Source: Bacteroidota bacterium
Lineage (GTDB): Bacteria > Bacteroidota > Bacteroidia > Chitinophagales > Chitinophagaceae
Assembly (NCBI GenBank): GCA_018267915.1
Contig: JAFDXN010000010.1
Span: forward strand, 1 to 64,000
Length of the DNA: 64,000 bases
Direction: 5' to 3'
The first letter of the stretch is position 1; each line of letters opens with the position of its first letter. Below the pieces are notes generated by a model. It ran no database searches. It worked only from the letters and a program-made list of their open reading frames with translations, and had not been told where the DNA came from. Shown here piece by piece: positions 27,055 through 36,338 of the stretch. The position numbers and the translations under genes are program-made.

Positions 27055-27082
27055 GAGCCGCCCTGCTTATCGCGGGCGGCTC
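27055..27082 (+). terminator. terminator-like hairpin
   Basis: Perfect stem GAGCCGCCC (27055-27063) with GGGCGGCTC (27074-27082), followed by a weak T-rich stretch. It lies between convergent genes and may act in both directions. Confidence 0.6.
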
Positions 27083-27106
27083 TCAAGTTTTCATATAAGA
27101 CATCGG

Positions 27107-27505
27107 TTACTTTACATCCATTGGCAGGTTAACATCATATTCCTTGTCGCGGTCTATCGTCAATACCATACTACCGGTGGCGCCTTGCTGATATACAGGA
27201 TCGTACGCCCGCGCAAACAGATAGTAGTTGCCGGTCGTAAGGTGACTGAACATAGCCACTGGCCGCCCGAGGTCTTTCACCACAGCAATGGCCGAATCGT
27301 CGTAAGCGGTAGTTTTCGGCGCTTCTGTAGCATTGTATTTGATAAATATCCAGCAACTATCCAGGTCGCGCCCGCTATGCTGGCCCACGACGTGTATTGC
27401 AGCATTGCCTCCCCAGCCTCCGCCGGTGATCTTATTTTTCCTGCAAGCATTTAGCATTGCTATGCAGGATAGCGCCAGTATTGTGATGATGACACGTGAT
27501 TTCAT
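27107..27505 (-). CDS. hypothetical lipoprotein
   Basis: A 132-residue lipoprotein with a clean signal (MKSRVIITILALSCIAM) and lipobox LNAC. The mature part has strands such as AAIHVVGQHSGRDLDSCWIFIKYN and LTTGNYYLFARAYDP, suggesting a small beta-sandwich domain (Ig- or transthyretin-like), but I recognise no named family. I chose the ATG at 27505 because it gives the signal sequence. It is a single gene, convergent with the isomerase. Confidence 0.7.
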   Translation of the reverse strand: MKSRVIITILALSCIAMLNACRKNKITGGGWGGNAAIHVVGQHSGRDLDSCWIFIKYNATEAPKTTAYDDSAIAVVKDLGRPVAMFSHLTTGNYYLFARAYDPVYQQGATGSMVLTIDRDKEYDVNLPMDVK

Positions 27506-27725
27506 AAGTCTAAGATAGAGATAGGTTTTAATATTTACAACGGCCGGAATCAAAAGAATAGTGAATCGTTTACCGGTATCACAGGCGGCAACAGGGATAT
27601 CTTAAAGAAACTTTAAAATTCACACCGCGATTATGGCCCTTTGCCACATTAAATTATCTTTATGCTCATACTATTGTATTTTTATCCGATACACATCTGC
27701 GCCGGCCACATAAATAAAACCGCTT

Positions 27726-28478
27726 ATGAGTAAATTGTTTACAACATTTGTCTTAACTACCGGGGTGCTGTTTTTTTTGAGCTCTTGCACCAAAAAAAAC
27801 ACCTTTGTTCCTACCCAAAGGGCGGCTGTCATCTTTCACATGCACCACTACATTAATGACACCCATGTGGGGGCCAATACAGTGGCTTTCGACGACTCCG
27901 GTCGGCGCTACCAGCTCAGCGTAGCCCGCTTTTATATTTCGCAGATCACTTTTCACAATGCCGATGGTACCGATTGGCAGTCTTACGGTAAGCATTCGCT
28001 TATCAGCCTGGGCCAGGAAGAATACCTGATAGACAGCGTTCCCGTGGGCAATTACAAGTCTATATCTTTTGTTATAGGCCTGGATCCAACTACTAATAAA
28101 ACAAGCCCCGACCAATATGAAACAGGCGATGTGCTGGGCTACCAGACACCTAGCATGTACTTTGGTGATGGTAAGGGCTATATCTTTATGAATGTACAGG
28201 GGAAAGCCGATACCAGTGCTGCTCAAAATGCCGCTGTAAATGTAGGATTCAACTTCCAGGTGGGGACCGATAATCTCTCGCGGACGGTGAACATGTCCGC
28301 ACACTCTTTTTCCCTGGTAGCTTATCAATCGCAGATATTGGACATTAAAGTAGATTACAGTGTATTTCTGCAATCGCTTGACTTCAAAACCCAGACATAC
28401 TGCACACCATTTACCGATGGGGTAATGGCGACGATGTTCGCTAACAGGGAAATGAAAATGTTCAGCTGGGGATTGTAA
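27726..28478 (+). CDS. MbnP-like lipoprotein
   Basis: A 250-residue protein with a lipoprotein signal (LSSC) and an MbnP-like domain: IFHMHHYINDTHVGANTVAFDDSGRRYQLSVARFYIS, then SVPVGNYKSISFVIGLDP. MbnP proteins pair with the MauG-like MbnH in methanotroph copper acquisition, but many Bacteroidota have homologues of unknown role, often with a di-haem peroxidase. No MbnH/MauG gene is nearby. The metal site typical of MbnP cannot be verified here. Confidence 0.75.
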   Translation: MSKLFTTFVLTTGVLFFLSSCTKKNTFVPTQRAAVIFHMHHYINDTHVGANTVAFDDSGRRYQLSVARFYISQITFHNADGTDWQSYGKHSLISLGQEEYLIDSVPVGNYKSISFVIGLDPTTNKTSPDQYETGDVLGYQTPSMYFGDGKGYIFMNVQGKADTSAAQNAAVNVGFNFQVGTDNLSRTVNMSAHSFSLVAYQSQILDIKVDYSVFLQSLDFKTQTYCTPFTDGVMATMFANREMKMFSWGL

Positions 28479-28480
28479 TA

Positions 28481-29315
28481 TTATTTGTATATCTCCATGC
28501 AAAGGTCATCGATATACATATCTTTTTTGCCTAAGCTCCAATTGATTAAATTTATTTCATCACCATCTTCGATAGTAGGAGGTATTTACGGGAAAGTAAA
28601 CGGGACTCCATTTATTCAAGGCCACCCGCTCTATAGTCAGTTCCTCAAGAGGATTTGACTTATCCAATATTCCTGTCTTTTTATCTATCCTCCATGGTGT
28701 CCAGAACAAGATTTCCCTTGTGTTTTATCTCCATAACCATTAAATGCGACGACCCCTAACCACCGTAAGCTATCACATTACACATGCCGCTAGCCTTTAG
28801 CCATTTAGCATCTTTGAACTTTTGTCGGCTATAAAGCATTCTAATTAACTCGGCCCATACGCTTCTCCGTCTGCCATATGATATACATAATCTCTGCCTG
28901 TAAGCTTATCCCTTGCATAGCCTTTTGATACTGAATCATCAAAACGCTCCACGCCCAGTGTGTCTAGACAGGCAATATTCTGCAGGTCCGGTACCGGATC
29001 CGCGGTATCCAGAATGGCAATTCCATAAGAGCCACACCGTATGTATTCCCGTTAACGGCAAAACCTTTGGCAGAATGCAGACCTTCTTTTTCCCTTGCTT
29101 CCATGTTCTGCAATACTGCCTTGCGTATCCCTCGGTCGCTAGCTAGTCTGTTAATGTGCATCAAGTCGTGATAAATAATACAGGGCGGCAGATAAATATA
29201 GTAGCCCATGCTATCGGCGGAAAACACCCCACGGTTTTTACCATAAAAAAGCATAAAACGCCACGGAAGTAACGAGAGTCAGACCGACTATGACGCGTGT
29301 AAACAGATTTTTCAT
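28481..29315 (-). pseudogene. decayed paralogue of the 31089-32960 membrane protein
   Basis: The minus strand carries scattered pieces that line up in order with the membrane protein at 31089-32960. The start reads MKNLFTRVIVGLTLV (ATG 29313-29315), then after a frameshift SADSMGYYIYLPPCIIYHDL and YGVALMELPF. Next, in another frame, come LQNIACLDTLG and YVYHMADGEAYGPS, and finally GDEINLINWSLGKKDMYIDD with a stop at 28481-28483. The whole transmembrane middle is missing. Several frameshifts, in-frame stops and a large deletion make it non-functional. Confidence 0.82.
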
Positions 29316-29369
29316 TTTATCCAATAGGGAATCGCTGCCTGACAAAAAACCAACCCATGGCCAGATATC

Positions 29370-30809
29370 TTACTTAATAAATTCTTCGTAAGAAAGCACC
29401 TGGTACGAACTCGTTGTGTCGAAAGGGAAATACCGTCGGTTTAGCTTCCCAATTGGCCAGATATCATAACAAGTCATGACCCCCTTATTATCTTTTGGAA
29501 CTCTTTTTTCCAGATCCCCCGGGTTTAGTACAACGAACTGCCTGATAGGCTTGTCCCAAATCATTGCTGACAGCAGGGCCGTTTCGGTCGCGAAACCCCA
29601 TTCTACCATCCAGCGCCACTCTGTATAAGGTTCTTTTTTTACTAACACCGCTTTGGTGATACCCCGGCTTTTCATTTTTGCTAACATTTGCGAAAGCGCA
29701 TCAACTCGTGATATAAACTGGCTCCGTGACTCTACAACCTTGGAATACCTTGACATGAAGATCAATAGCAGTACGACCATCCCAATTTCTTCCTTAAAGA
29801 GAGTAAGCGTTAGGAATGCAAAGGGACAGGTGGCGATAATTATACCTGCCATCAATTCACTTTCACTGATGAATTCCATGTAACCCGCATATGTTATGCA
29901 AACCAGGATAAAATACACCAGCGCACAGCCGGCCGTCCATATCGCAAGCAAGAATTTTCTCTTTAACAGCAAAGTGATGATACCCAGTAGCGAAATGATC
30001 GGCAGTATCCAATAGTTCATTGATACATGTCTATATATTTCTTTGGCAAAAGGTGAAGAAAAAACCTTAAGAACATCATTTGCATGCATATCACTCACGC
30101 CTTTAAGTAAGTTGCTGTCATAGCCGGCATATTTTTTGCTGACGTACACTTTAGCCGCTATAATAATTGCTGCGATCGCACTGAGAACTATAGTCTGCTT
30201 CTTGCTGTAATGCCAATGCTCTTTCTCCAAGATAAGATAAACCCACAAGAATATAAACGGGGGTAATACAAGCGGATGACAAAATAATGCAGTGGCGCCT
30301 AATACGGTCAGCAAAACTACTGGCAGCGCAAAGGGACGCTGCTTTTCACCACAATTTATCAAGGCAGGTAGCAAAAGAAACATATATGCAACGCCTTGGT
30401 GAACCTCGTTGTTCGGCCAGAAAAAAGAATGCGTCGTAACCAACACCCAATAGAAAGCATATAAAATAAGGAAACGATAAGATTTAAATCCAAATAACAA
30501 GACAGCCGCTACAAAAAGATAAAACACGTTGAAACTGGCCGAATAAGCCATTAAAATCCACCGAATTGGCAGGCCGATCTTGGCGGCGATAACAGGCACT
30601 ATTTGAGTAATAAATGACCCGAAGCGATACTGCTGTATCTGCAATTTTTGTTCATTGATGGCCTGGAAGGCAATATGGGACGCGTCTGCGAAGAGCATCC
30701 GCTCTTTATAGTAAAAGACAGCGTCCACAAGCATCACAATGAACACAGCGAACGATAAATAGGCAGCGATCTTTAAGTTGTTTTTTTGTAACATAGGGTA
30801 AAAGCTCAT
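29370..30809 (-). CDS. multi-pass membrane protein of unknown function
   Basis: A 479-residue integral membrane protein with about ten to twelve hydrophobic segments (first at residues 12-30), then a C-terminal soluble region from about 380 (SRSQFISRVDALSQMLAKMKSRG...DIWPIGKLNRRYFPFD). The overall plan, long loops early and a periplasmic tail, resembles the GT-C class of membrane glycosyltransferases or their accessory proteins, but I see no definite catalytic motif. It lies between a broken paralogue and an intact copy of another membrane protein on the same strand, suggesting a locus for surface glycan or wall polymer synthesis. Confidence 0.6.
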   Translation of the reverse strand: MSFYPMLQKNNLKIAAYLSFAVFIVMLVDAVFYYKERMLFADASHIAFQAINEQKLQIQQYRFGSFITQIVPVIAAKIGLPIRWILMAYSASFNVFYLFVAAVLLFGFKSYRFLILYAFYWVLVTTHSFFWPNNEVHQGVAYMFLLLPALINCGEKQRPFALPVVLLTVLGATALFCHPLVLPPFIFLWVYLILEKEHWHYSKKQTIVLSAIAAIIIAAKVYVSKKYAGYDSNLLKGVSDMHANDVLKVFSSPFAKEIYRHVSMNYWILPIISLLGIITLLLKRKFLLAIWTAGCALVYFILVCITYAGYMEFISESELMAGIIIATCPFAFLTLTLFKEEIGMVVLLLIFMSRYSKVVESRSQFISRVDALSQMLAKMKSRGITKAVLVKKEPYTEWRWMVEWGFATETALLSAMIWDKPIRQFVVLNPGDLEKRVPKDNKGVMTCYDIWPIGKLNRRYFPFDTTSSYQVLSYEEFIK

Positions 30810-31088
30810 AGATACGAAAGTAAAAAATTTTGTTTGCCTGCAACCTTATTTTTTATCTGTCCGGCCTGGTCGGGGTCAAGCCTGCTGCAAAGTGGGTATC
30901 ACCGACGACTGCCCCACACACTGTAATTATTGAACATTGCATATTTCAATCGGGCTGCTACTGCTGTTACAGACCGGCCTCTCCTCACTCGCTCTATCGC
31001 CACCGGAATAAAATACAGGATAGGTAAAAGGTAACTGTTTAAAGAAATTATGAAAACGTCGTGGCTGCGATATGAATCCACCTTCGGC

Positions 31089-32960
31089 TTAATCTTTTTG
31101 CCGGTATAGGTCCAGACTTAGATCGTCCAGGTACATCTCCAGCTTAGCTATATTCCAGACAGACAATCTTATCTGATCTCCTTGCTGAATGTCCTTTGGG
31201 ATCGGGACAAAAAAATATACTTGCCCCCACTTATCGAGTTCATGATGGTAGATATTAATTTCCTGTCTGTTCCCCGAGCGCTCTACTAATCCTATCTTAT
31301 TATCGATCTTGCACGCCGACCAGCTTATGAATTTCCCATCGTGGAGTACACCTAACACCAGGAGATGATGGTCGTAGTATCCCGGTATCACAGTGCATTT
31401 GAAATTCCCACTGCATTTAAGCCACTTATTAGGTCCGAACCTCGCCTTGTCATAAATAACTTCCAGGTCGCTGGGTAGGTATTCCTGGCCCTGCAGCATA
31501 TGATATACAACCCCCCCGGGCTTGTCTGCGTCTTTCACATAGTGATCCCCCGACGTGTCCTCAAAGCCCTGGTATGCCAACCCAATCACCTTTTCCATTT
31601 TATCACTATCTGGCTGAACGATACCGTTATCCATACAAACAAAGTCTTTGTAGCGGAGATGCATCCGGTAAAGGGTTTGCAAATTGAACATCATATTCGA
31701 ATCTTCGCTGAACAGGGTATTCTGTGCCTGCTGCATACTATTGCATATGTTGACAGAAGCAAAGAACAGGACTACTGCAAAAAAAGCTACCCTTATATAT
31801 ACCCTCCGGTCTGAAATGAACTTAATAAATGCTGCGAGCGGCAGTGCCAACAGTGGATAAACATGTATCATTGGCCTGGACCCGAGGCCATTGATATAGT
31901 TGAAGCAATACCAGGAGTAAATAACATAAACGTAAACGGGTAGCAACGCCCAGATGCTCAAAGCCCAGGACTTATAATACCGGACAATGAATAAACCCAA
32001 AAGCGAAAAGATCATGACGAGAGAATAAGGTAGCCACCCGTTTTTAAAATAAAAAAGCCCTTCAATAATCCTAGGTTTATCCCAGTTGAAAGACTGGCTG
32101 CCATAACTGTAATAGAGCCACTGGCCTGTCAATGCTTTCCAATACATAAACTGTGGCACTAACGGCAATATAAATCCGGCGATAAATAATCCGATTCCCC
32201 CAATGTTATTACGGATGAACACGAGCTTAGCCTTTAACGTGGCCCGGCTATAAACTCCGTACAGCAGCGGTATCAGTAGACATAATACATCTGTGGGACG
32301 TATCACAGCACACAAACCTGCAACAAATCCGGCTCCGAGAAATGTAGACCAACTTTGGCGCTCATGCATCTTTATGCACAACTGCATTAACAAGGCATAT
32401 AAAAAGAACAACGGAATATGCGCCATCCCGGCCTGGCATAGCGTGAACCAGAAAAGGTTGGTACCGAGAAGCAATGCAACAATGGTAATGATTGACTGGT
32501 TCTCATTGAAATATCGTCTAAGTATCCTGTAAACAAGCATTAGCCCCAGCAACGAGTACACTATTGCCGAGAGCTTTATTGCATAGTCATAAATATCGGA
32601 ATAGCCGTCCGGTTGAACCCCTGTAATCTTTTCATACGTATAGGCCAGAACAAAAAAAGGAAGCTCCATCAGGGCTACGCCGTATGTGTATTGATCGACA
32701 AAGTTGCCATTTACAGTATTTTCCTTCGACATAGCACCAACATACCATTGCACCGCCTTTGCTCCCGGGGCCATTTTGTCCTGCGGTATCACATCGGGAC
32801 GAGATAAATTATGGTATATAAAGACGGCCGGCAGATATAGGTAGTACCCCATGCTATCACCGTAAAACGAGCCACGCCTTATACCATTATTCACAAGAAA
32901 TAAAACGGATATGGCTATGGTAACCAAAATAAGAACGCGCCTTAGCACTTTATCTTTCAT
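31089..32960 (-). CDS. large multi-pass membrane protein, GT-C-like
   Basis: A 623-residue integral membrane protein. Residues to about 380 hold ten or more hydrophobic helices; early on there is YGDSMGYYLYLPAVFIYHNL (acidic loop after the first helix, the place where GT-C glycosyltransferases keep catalytic Asp) and YGVALMELPFFVLAYTYEK. The last 200 residues are soluble and probably periplasmic, with a jelly-roll-like end (GDQIRLSVWNIAKLEMYLDD). I infer a lipid-linked-sugar glycosyltransferase or relative, without proof. A decayed second copy lies at 28481-29315. Confidence 0.65.
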   Translation of the reverse strand: MKDKVLRRVLILVTIAISVLFLVNNGIRRGSFYGDSMGYYLYLPAVFIYHNLSRPDVIPQDKMAPGAKAVQWYVGAMSKENTVNGNFVDQYTYGVALMELPFFVLAYTYEKITGVQPDGYSDIYDYAIKLSAIVYSLLGLMLVYRILRRYFNENQSIITIVALLLGTNLFWFTLCQAGMAHIPLFFLYALLMQLCIKMHERQSWSTFLGAGFVAGLCAVIRPTDVLCLLIPLLYGVYSRATLKAKLVFIRNNIGGIGLFIAGFILPLVPQFMYWKALTGQWLYYSYGSQSFNWDKPRIIEGLFYFKNGWLPYSLVMIFSLLGLFIVRYYKSWALSIWALLPVYVYVIYSWYCFNYINGLGSRPMIHVYPLLALPLAAFIKFISDRRVYIRVAFFAVVLFFASVNICNSMQQAQNTLFSEDSNMMFNLQTLYRMHLRYKDFVCMDNGIVQPDSDKMEKVIGLAYQGFEDTSGDHYVKDADKPGGVVYHMLQGQEYLPSDLEVIYDKARFGPNKWLKCSGNFKCTVIPGYYDHHLLVLGVLHDGKFISWSACKIDNKIGLVERSGNRQEINIYHHELDKWGQVYFFVPIPKDIQQGDQIRLSVWNIAKLEMYLDDLSLDLYRQKD

Positions 32961-33081
32961 ACGTTGCTAAAATAAGCTAATTCCTACGATGTCGGTTCCT
33001 GTTGGTAGCGGTGGGCTAATACGTTTAGGCTGCGTTTAAAAGAGGATACCAGAAAGCATTCCATTAAGTCAACATAGTAAT

Positions 33082-33109
33082 AAACGCGGGCACTGTGGTG
33101 CCCGCGTTT
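33082..33109 (-). terminator. terminator after tRNA-Leu
   Basis: Perfect 12-base-pair stem AAACGCGGGCAC (33082-33093) with GTGCCCGCGTTT (33098-33109), 4-base loop, directly after the 3' end of tRNA-Leu on the minus strand. Confidence 0.8.
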
Positions 33110-33112
33110 CCG

Positions 33113-33197
33113 TGCGGCAGAGGAGATTCGAACTCCCACGCCCGTTACAGGCGCTACCACCTCAAAGTAGTGCGTCTACCAATTTCGCCACCGCCGC
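33113..33197 (-). tRNA. tRNA-Leu (GAG)
   Basis: Minus-strand class II tRNA of 85 nt: acceptor GCGGCGG with its complement (one G-T pair) and discriminator A, D-arm with AAATTGGTAGACGC, anticodon loop TTGAGGT giving GAG, a long variable arm (GTAACGGGC region), and T-loop AGTTCGAATCT. The CCA is not encoded. Confidence 0.92.
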
Positions 33198-33266
33198 ATT
33201 TGAGGGAGTGCAAAGATAATAGAAAATTCAGCACAGCCAACTATGATTTCAAGTCTTAACAGAGGG

Positions 33267-34403
33267 CTATCTTCTCAATATGATGCGGAATGTGGTGCCC
33301 TTATCCACTTCGCTGTGTTTTACGAAAAGTGATCCGTGGTGATATTTTTCGACAATACGCTTCGAGAGGGAAAGGCCCAGGCCCCAACCGCGCTTTTTAG
33401 TGGTGTAGCCGGGGTTGAATATCTTCTTCACCTGGTGTCTGGGTATGCCCTTGCCGGTGTCGCACACATCTATATAAACAGTGTGGGGCTGATCCAGCAC
33501 GCGCACTTCTATTGCGCCCTTGCCCGCCATGGCGTCGAGCGCATTGCGTATCAGGTTCTCTATCACCCAGTCGAAAAGGGGGCCGCTGATATTTACGGGT
33601 ATGATCTTCTTGTTGGTCTGCAGCGATATCGATACTTTCTGCGGAGCGCGCTTTTGCATATAGTCCACCATGTTTTGCAGGCGGTCGACCAGGTTCTCTT
33701 CCACCAGCTGTGGTGAGCTGCCTACCTTGCTGAAACGGTCTGCCACCAGCTTCAGGCGGTCGAGGTCCTTTTGCATTTCGGTTACGGCCTCATCGTTTAC
33801 GCTATGCTCTTTCAGCAACTCCATCCATGCCTCGATCGAGCTAAGCGGTGTGCCGAGCTGATGCGCCGTTTCTTTCGAAAGCCCAACCCATACCTGGTTT
33901 TGCATGGAGCGGTGCGCTGTGCTGAGTGCTATCAGTACCACCAGGAGGAAGAGCACGATAATGGTGAGCTGAACGTAGGGGAAATACCTGAGCCGCGTAA
34001 GCAAGAACGACTCACCGTAGTAGATATAGTTCTTTCCCAGTTGATAATCGAGCTCAATAGGGGGATGATCGGCTTTGAATTCCTCCAGTTTCTTTTTCAG
34101 CAGTTTTTGTACATCCGTTACGTTACGGGTGTCAATATTCTTGCTGTCGATGATCTTTCCGCCTTCATCGGTGATGATCATTGGGATGGTAGTGTTTTGA
34201 TCTACGATGGCGCCGGCGAAGGATACATCCTGGTCAGGCCTGGCATTGCTGATGGCCTTGATGCCGGCCACTACCTGCTCCACCCTTCTTTTTTCTTCTA
34301 TACCGAGGTTGCGCGCCAGCCTGTTTGTATAGAACAGCGTAGCAGTGACAATAGCCAGGGCGATGACAATCAAATAACTCTTCCAATTAATATATTGCCG
34401 CAT
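33267..34403 (-). CDS. sensor histidine kinase
   Basis: A 378-residue membrane histidine kinase: membrane helix at about 9-26, a periplasmic sensor loop to about 140, second helix 143-165 (VQLTIIVLFLLVVLIAL), then HisKA with the phospho-accepting His in KETAHQLGTPLSSIEAW, and HATPase with N-box ENLIRNALDAMAG, CDTGKGI and GWGLGLSLSKRIVEKY. No response regulator adjoins it, so its partner is elsewhere. It is divergent from a small membrane protein and glycosyltransferase pair, with 82 bases between. Confidence 0.92.
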   Translation of the reverse strand: MRQYINWKSYLIVIALAIVTATLFYTNRLARNLGIEEKRRVEQVVAGIKAISNARPDQDVSFAGAIVDQNTTIPMIITDEGGKIIDSKNIDTRNVTDVQKLLKKKLEEFKADHPPIELDYQLGKNYIYYGESFLLTRLRYFPYVQLTIIVLFLLVVLIALSTAHRSMQNQVWVGLSKETAHQLGTPLSSIEAWMELLKEHSVNDEAVTEMQKDLDRLKLVADRFSKVGSSPQLVEENLVDRLQNMVDYMQKRAPQKVSISLQTNKKIIPVNISGPLFDWVIENLIRNALDAMAGKGAIEVRVLDQPHTVYIDVCDTGKGIPRHQVKKIFNPGYTTKKRGWGLGLSLSKRIVEKYHHGSLFVKHSEVDKGTTFRIILRR

Positions 34404-34457
34404 ATCAGGACTAACGAAATCAAGGTAAAAATATTATGATTTTGAGGGAATAACTAT

Positions 34458-34465
34458 TATTTTTG
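34458..34465 (+). promoter_or_regulatory. candidate -7 promoter element
   Basis: TATTTTTG fits TAnnTTTG and lies 20 bases before the ATG of the small membrane protein. No clear TTG is found at the right distance upstream, so only half a promoter is supported. Confidence 0.35.
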
Positions 34466-34485
34466 CGACGGTAATTTTTCCCTCA

Positions 34486-34707
34486 ATGGACACTCAACAC
34501 AACAACCAGGATATACAAGACGTAGAGAACCCATATGATATTGAGCTGAATAAGCCCACTAAATCGCGTTTCCTGTTTCTCCTGAGCTTTTTCGGGTTTT
34601 TCATTTTTGCATGGGCCGGCTGCTACAACCTGTGGGAGCATAAGTTCCAGAAGAACGACGACGTGAAAGTGCCCGATAATACCCTCTACGAGCCTAAGTA
34701 CAAATAG
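34486..34707 (+). CDS. small single-pass membrane protein
   Basis: A 73-residue protein: polar N-terminus (MDTQHNNQDIQDVENPYD), one strong membrane helix (FLFLLSFFGFFIFAWAGCY, about 29-47) and a charged tail. No family recognised. It is followed after 20 bases by a family 2 glycosyltransferase on the same strand, so the two are probably co-transcribed. Confidence 0.65.
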   Translation: MDTQHNNQDIQDVENPYDIELNKPTKSRFLFLLSFFGFFIFAWAGCYNLWEHKFQKNDDVKVPDNTLYEPKYK

Positions 34708-34727
34708 CCAAGGGCTATCCTCCCGGC

Positions 34728-35774
34728 ATGATCGAATGCGTGCAAGATACCGCCGTTGTCATTTTGAGCTACAATGGCAAAAAGTGGCATGAGCAGTTTC
34801 TTCCGCTTATTGTATCCGAAGCAAAGACCGGCTACGATGTGGTGCTGGTAGATAATGCATCGACCGACGACACTTACCAATACATCGTTGATAACTGGCC
34901 TACGGTGCAAACCGTGCAGATAGCTGTGAACCGCGGCTTTGCCAATGGCTACGCCGAAGGACTGAAGCAAATAAAGGCCAAATACTACATCCTGCTCAGC
35001 GCCGATTTCGAGGTGACGGAAGGCTGGTTCAAGCCGCTGCATGATGCTATGGAGGCGGATGCTATGCTGGCTGCCTGCCAACCGAAGATCCGCTATTGGC
35101 GTGAGCGTGAGTATTTTGAATATGCAGGAGCGGGTGGCGGCTTTAAAGACAAGCTTGGCTACCTCTTTTGCCGTGGACGCATCTTCAATACCCTGGAGAA
35201 GGACGAGGGCCAGTATAACGACGATATAGAAGTGTTTTGGGCATCGGGTGGCTGCTTTGTGGTGCGGGCTGACTTGTACCACAATATGGGTGGACTGGAC
35301 CCTGAGCTATATGCGCATATGGAGGAGGTGGACCTATGCTGGCGCTTTAAGAATGCGGGCTACCGCATAGGCTATGTGGGCTCATCGACCGTGTACCACG
35401 TGGGTGGCAGCGTGATAAGCTATGGCAGCCCGCAGAAGCTATATTACAACTTCCGCAACAGCCTGGTGCTGCTGCTGAAGAACGAGAGGGGCAGCACATT
35501 GCTCTGGCTCTTCCCGGTGCGGCTGGTGCTGGACGGCATTGCTGGGCTGCACGCGCTACTGAAGGGCAAATGGAAAGAGACCACGACCATAGTAAAGGCG
35601 CATTTCCACTTTTACGGCAAGCTGGGCATGTGGCTGAGCCGGAGGCGCGAGAACAAAGCACGTATCGGCAGGCGCAACCCGGAGGGTATTTACAACCGCA
35701 GTATCGTGTGGGATTATTTTGCGGGAGGCAAAAAGCAATTTCCTGATCTTAAGTGGCCCACGCGGAAGCTTTAA
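34728..35774 (+). CDS. family 2 glycosyltransferase
   Basis: A 348-residue GT2 enzyme, inverting sugar transferase of the GT-A fold, likely acting on a polysaccharide or lipid-linked acceptor at the inner membrane. It shows VVILSYNGKKW, the nucleotide-binding DVVLVDNASTDDT, the metal-site region YYILLSADFEV (a DxD-like SAD instead of the usual DxD) and EEVDLCWRFKNAGYRIGYV, the ED-type acceptor motif. A hydrophobic-basic C-terminal helix may anchor it. The sugar cannot be told. Confidence 0.9.
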   Translation: MIECVQDTAVVILSYNGKKWHEQFLPLIVSEAKTGYDVVLVDNASTDDTYQYIVDNWPTVQTVQIAVNRGFANGYAEGLKQIKAKYYILLSADFEVTEGWFKPLHDAMEADAMLAACQPKIRYWREREYFEYAGAGGGFKDKLGYLFCRGRIFNTLEKDEGQYNDDIEVFWASGGCFVVRADLYHNMGGLDPELYAHMEEVDLCWRFKNAGYRIGYVGSSTVYHVGGSVISYGSPQKLYYNFRNSLVLLLKNERGSTLLWLFPVRLVLDGIAGLHALLKGKWKETTTIVKAHFHFYGKLGMWLSRRRENKARIGRRNPEGIYNRSIVWDYFAGGKKQFPDLKWPTRKL

Positions 35775-36338
35775 GCGCAAGAGAAAATTTAACCGCCAAG
35801 ACGCAAGGGCGCAACGGTAATCGCAAAGTTCCCCTGGTCTCAAATGCCCAATTTTTCAAAAAAATTTCTTTTTCCAGTTAATCGTTTCTTTTTCAATTAT
35901 TTAGATTGAAAAAATGCCCCATTTTTGCCCCCAAAAATGCCCTACTTCGCTGAAAAGCTCTGCCTGACAGGGCCGATTTTAGTGGCAGTGGGCAGCAGTG
36001 GTGTGCAGCAGCGTTGAAACGAAGGCTTAAAAGTTATTTGTTTTGCCGTGGCAATATGTCAAAGAACTATATGCCCGGGCCAAGTTTTGATAAGAAAATT
36101 GACAGGGCGATACAAAGGTAAAATGGCGCTGAGGATAAACCTGAGATTGTGGATAAGTAGCGATAAAATTAAAATTGTTAATGAATGTGTGGTTTGTTGG
36201 TGAAGAACACCTGCAAAGGCGAAAAGGTGCTGGTAGAGTAAGTGCTTAATGTCACACACATTTTACTTGCTTATGATATATAAAGTTTGTAAATTGGTGA
36301 GTGATAGTTCATATTACGAACAATAAAACAACCCTGCT
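35775..36338. other. long intergenic region with repeat and gene-end relic
   Basis: About 560 bases without a convincing gene. Bases 35840-35960 are AT-rich. Around 36149-36185 is a sequence resembling repeat R2. From about 36190 comes a relic of the 3' end of a gene like the one at 36339 (GEKVLVE and stop at 36238-36240) followed by a copied intergenic segment (see 36213-36300). Confidence 0.6.
36213..36300. repeat. copied gene end and intergenic segment, copy A
   Basis: This segment matches 37317-37412: both read a few last codons ending EKVL(V/I)E, the same stop, then TAAGTGC(T/C)TAATGTCAC and TTTTACTTGCTTATGATATATAA. The upstream part of copy A has lost the rest of its gene. The copied piece includes a possible promoter-like TTTG region before the gene at 36339. 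Confidence 0.75.

Noticed and set aside
36059..36259. Open frame of 66 codons in the long intergenic region.
   Set aside because: It has no family match, runs opposite the relic of a copied gene end, and the DNA is explained by repeats.
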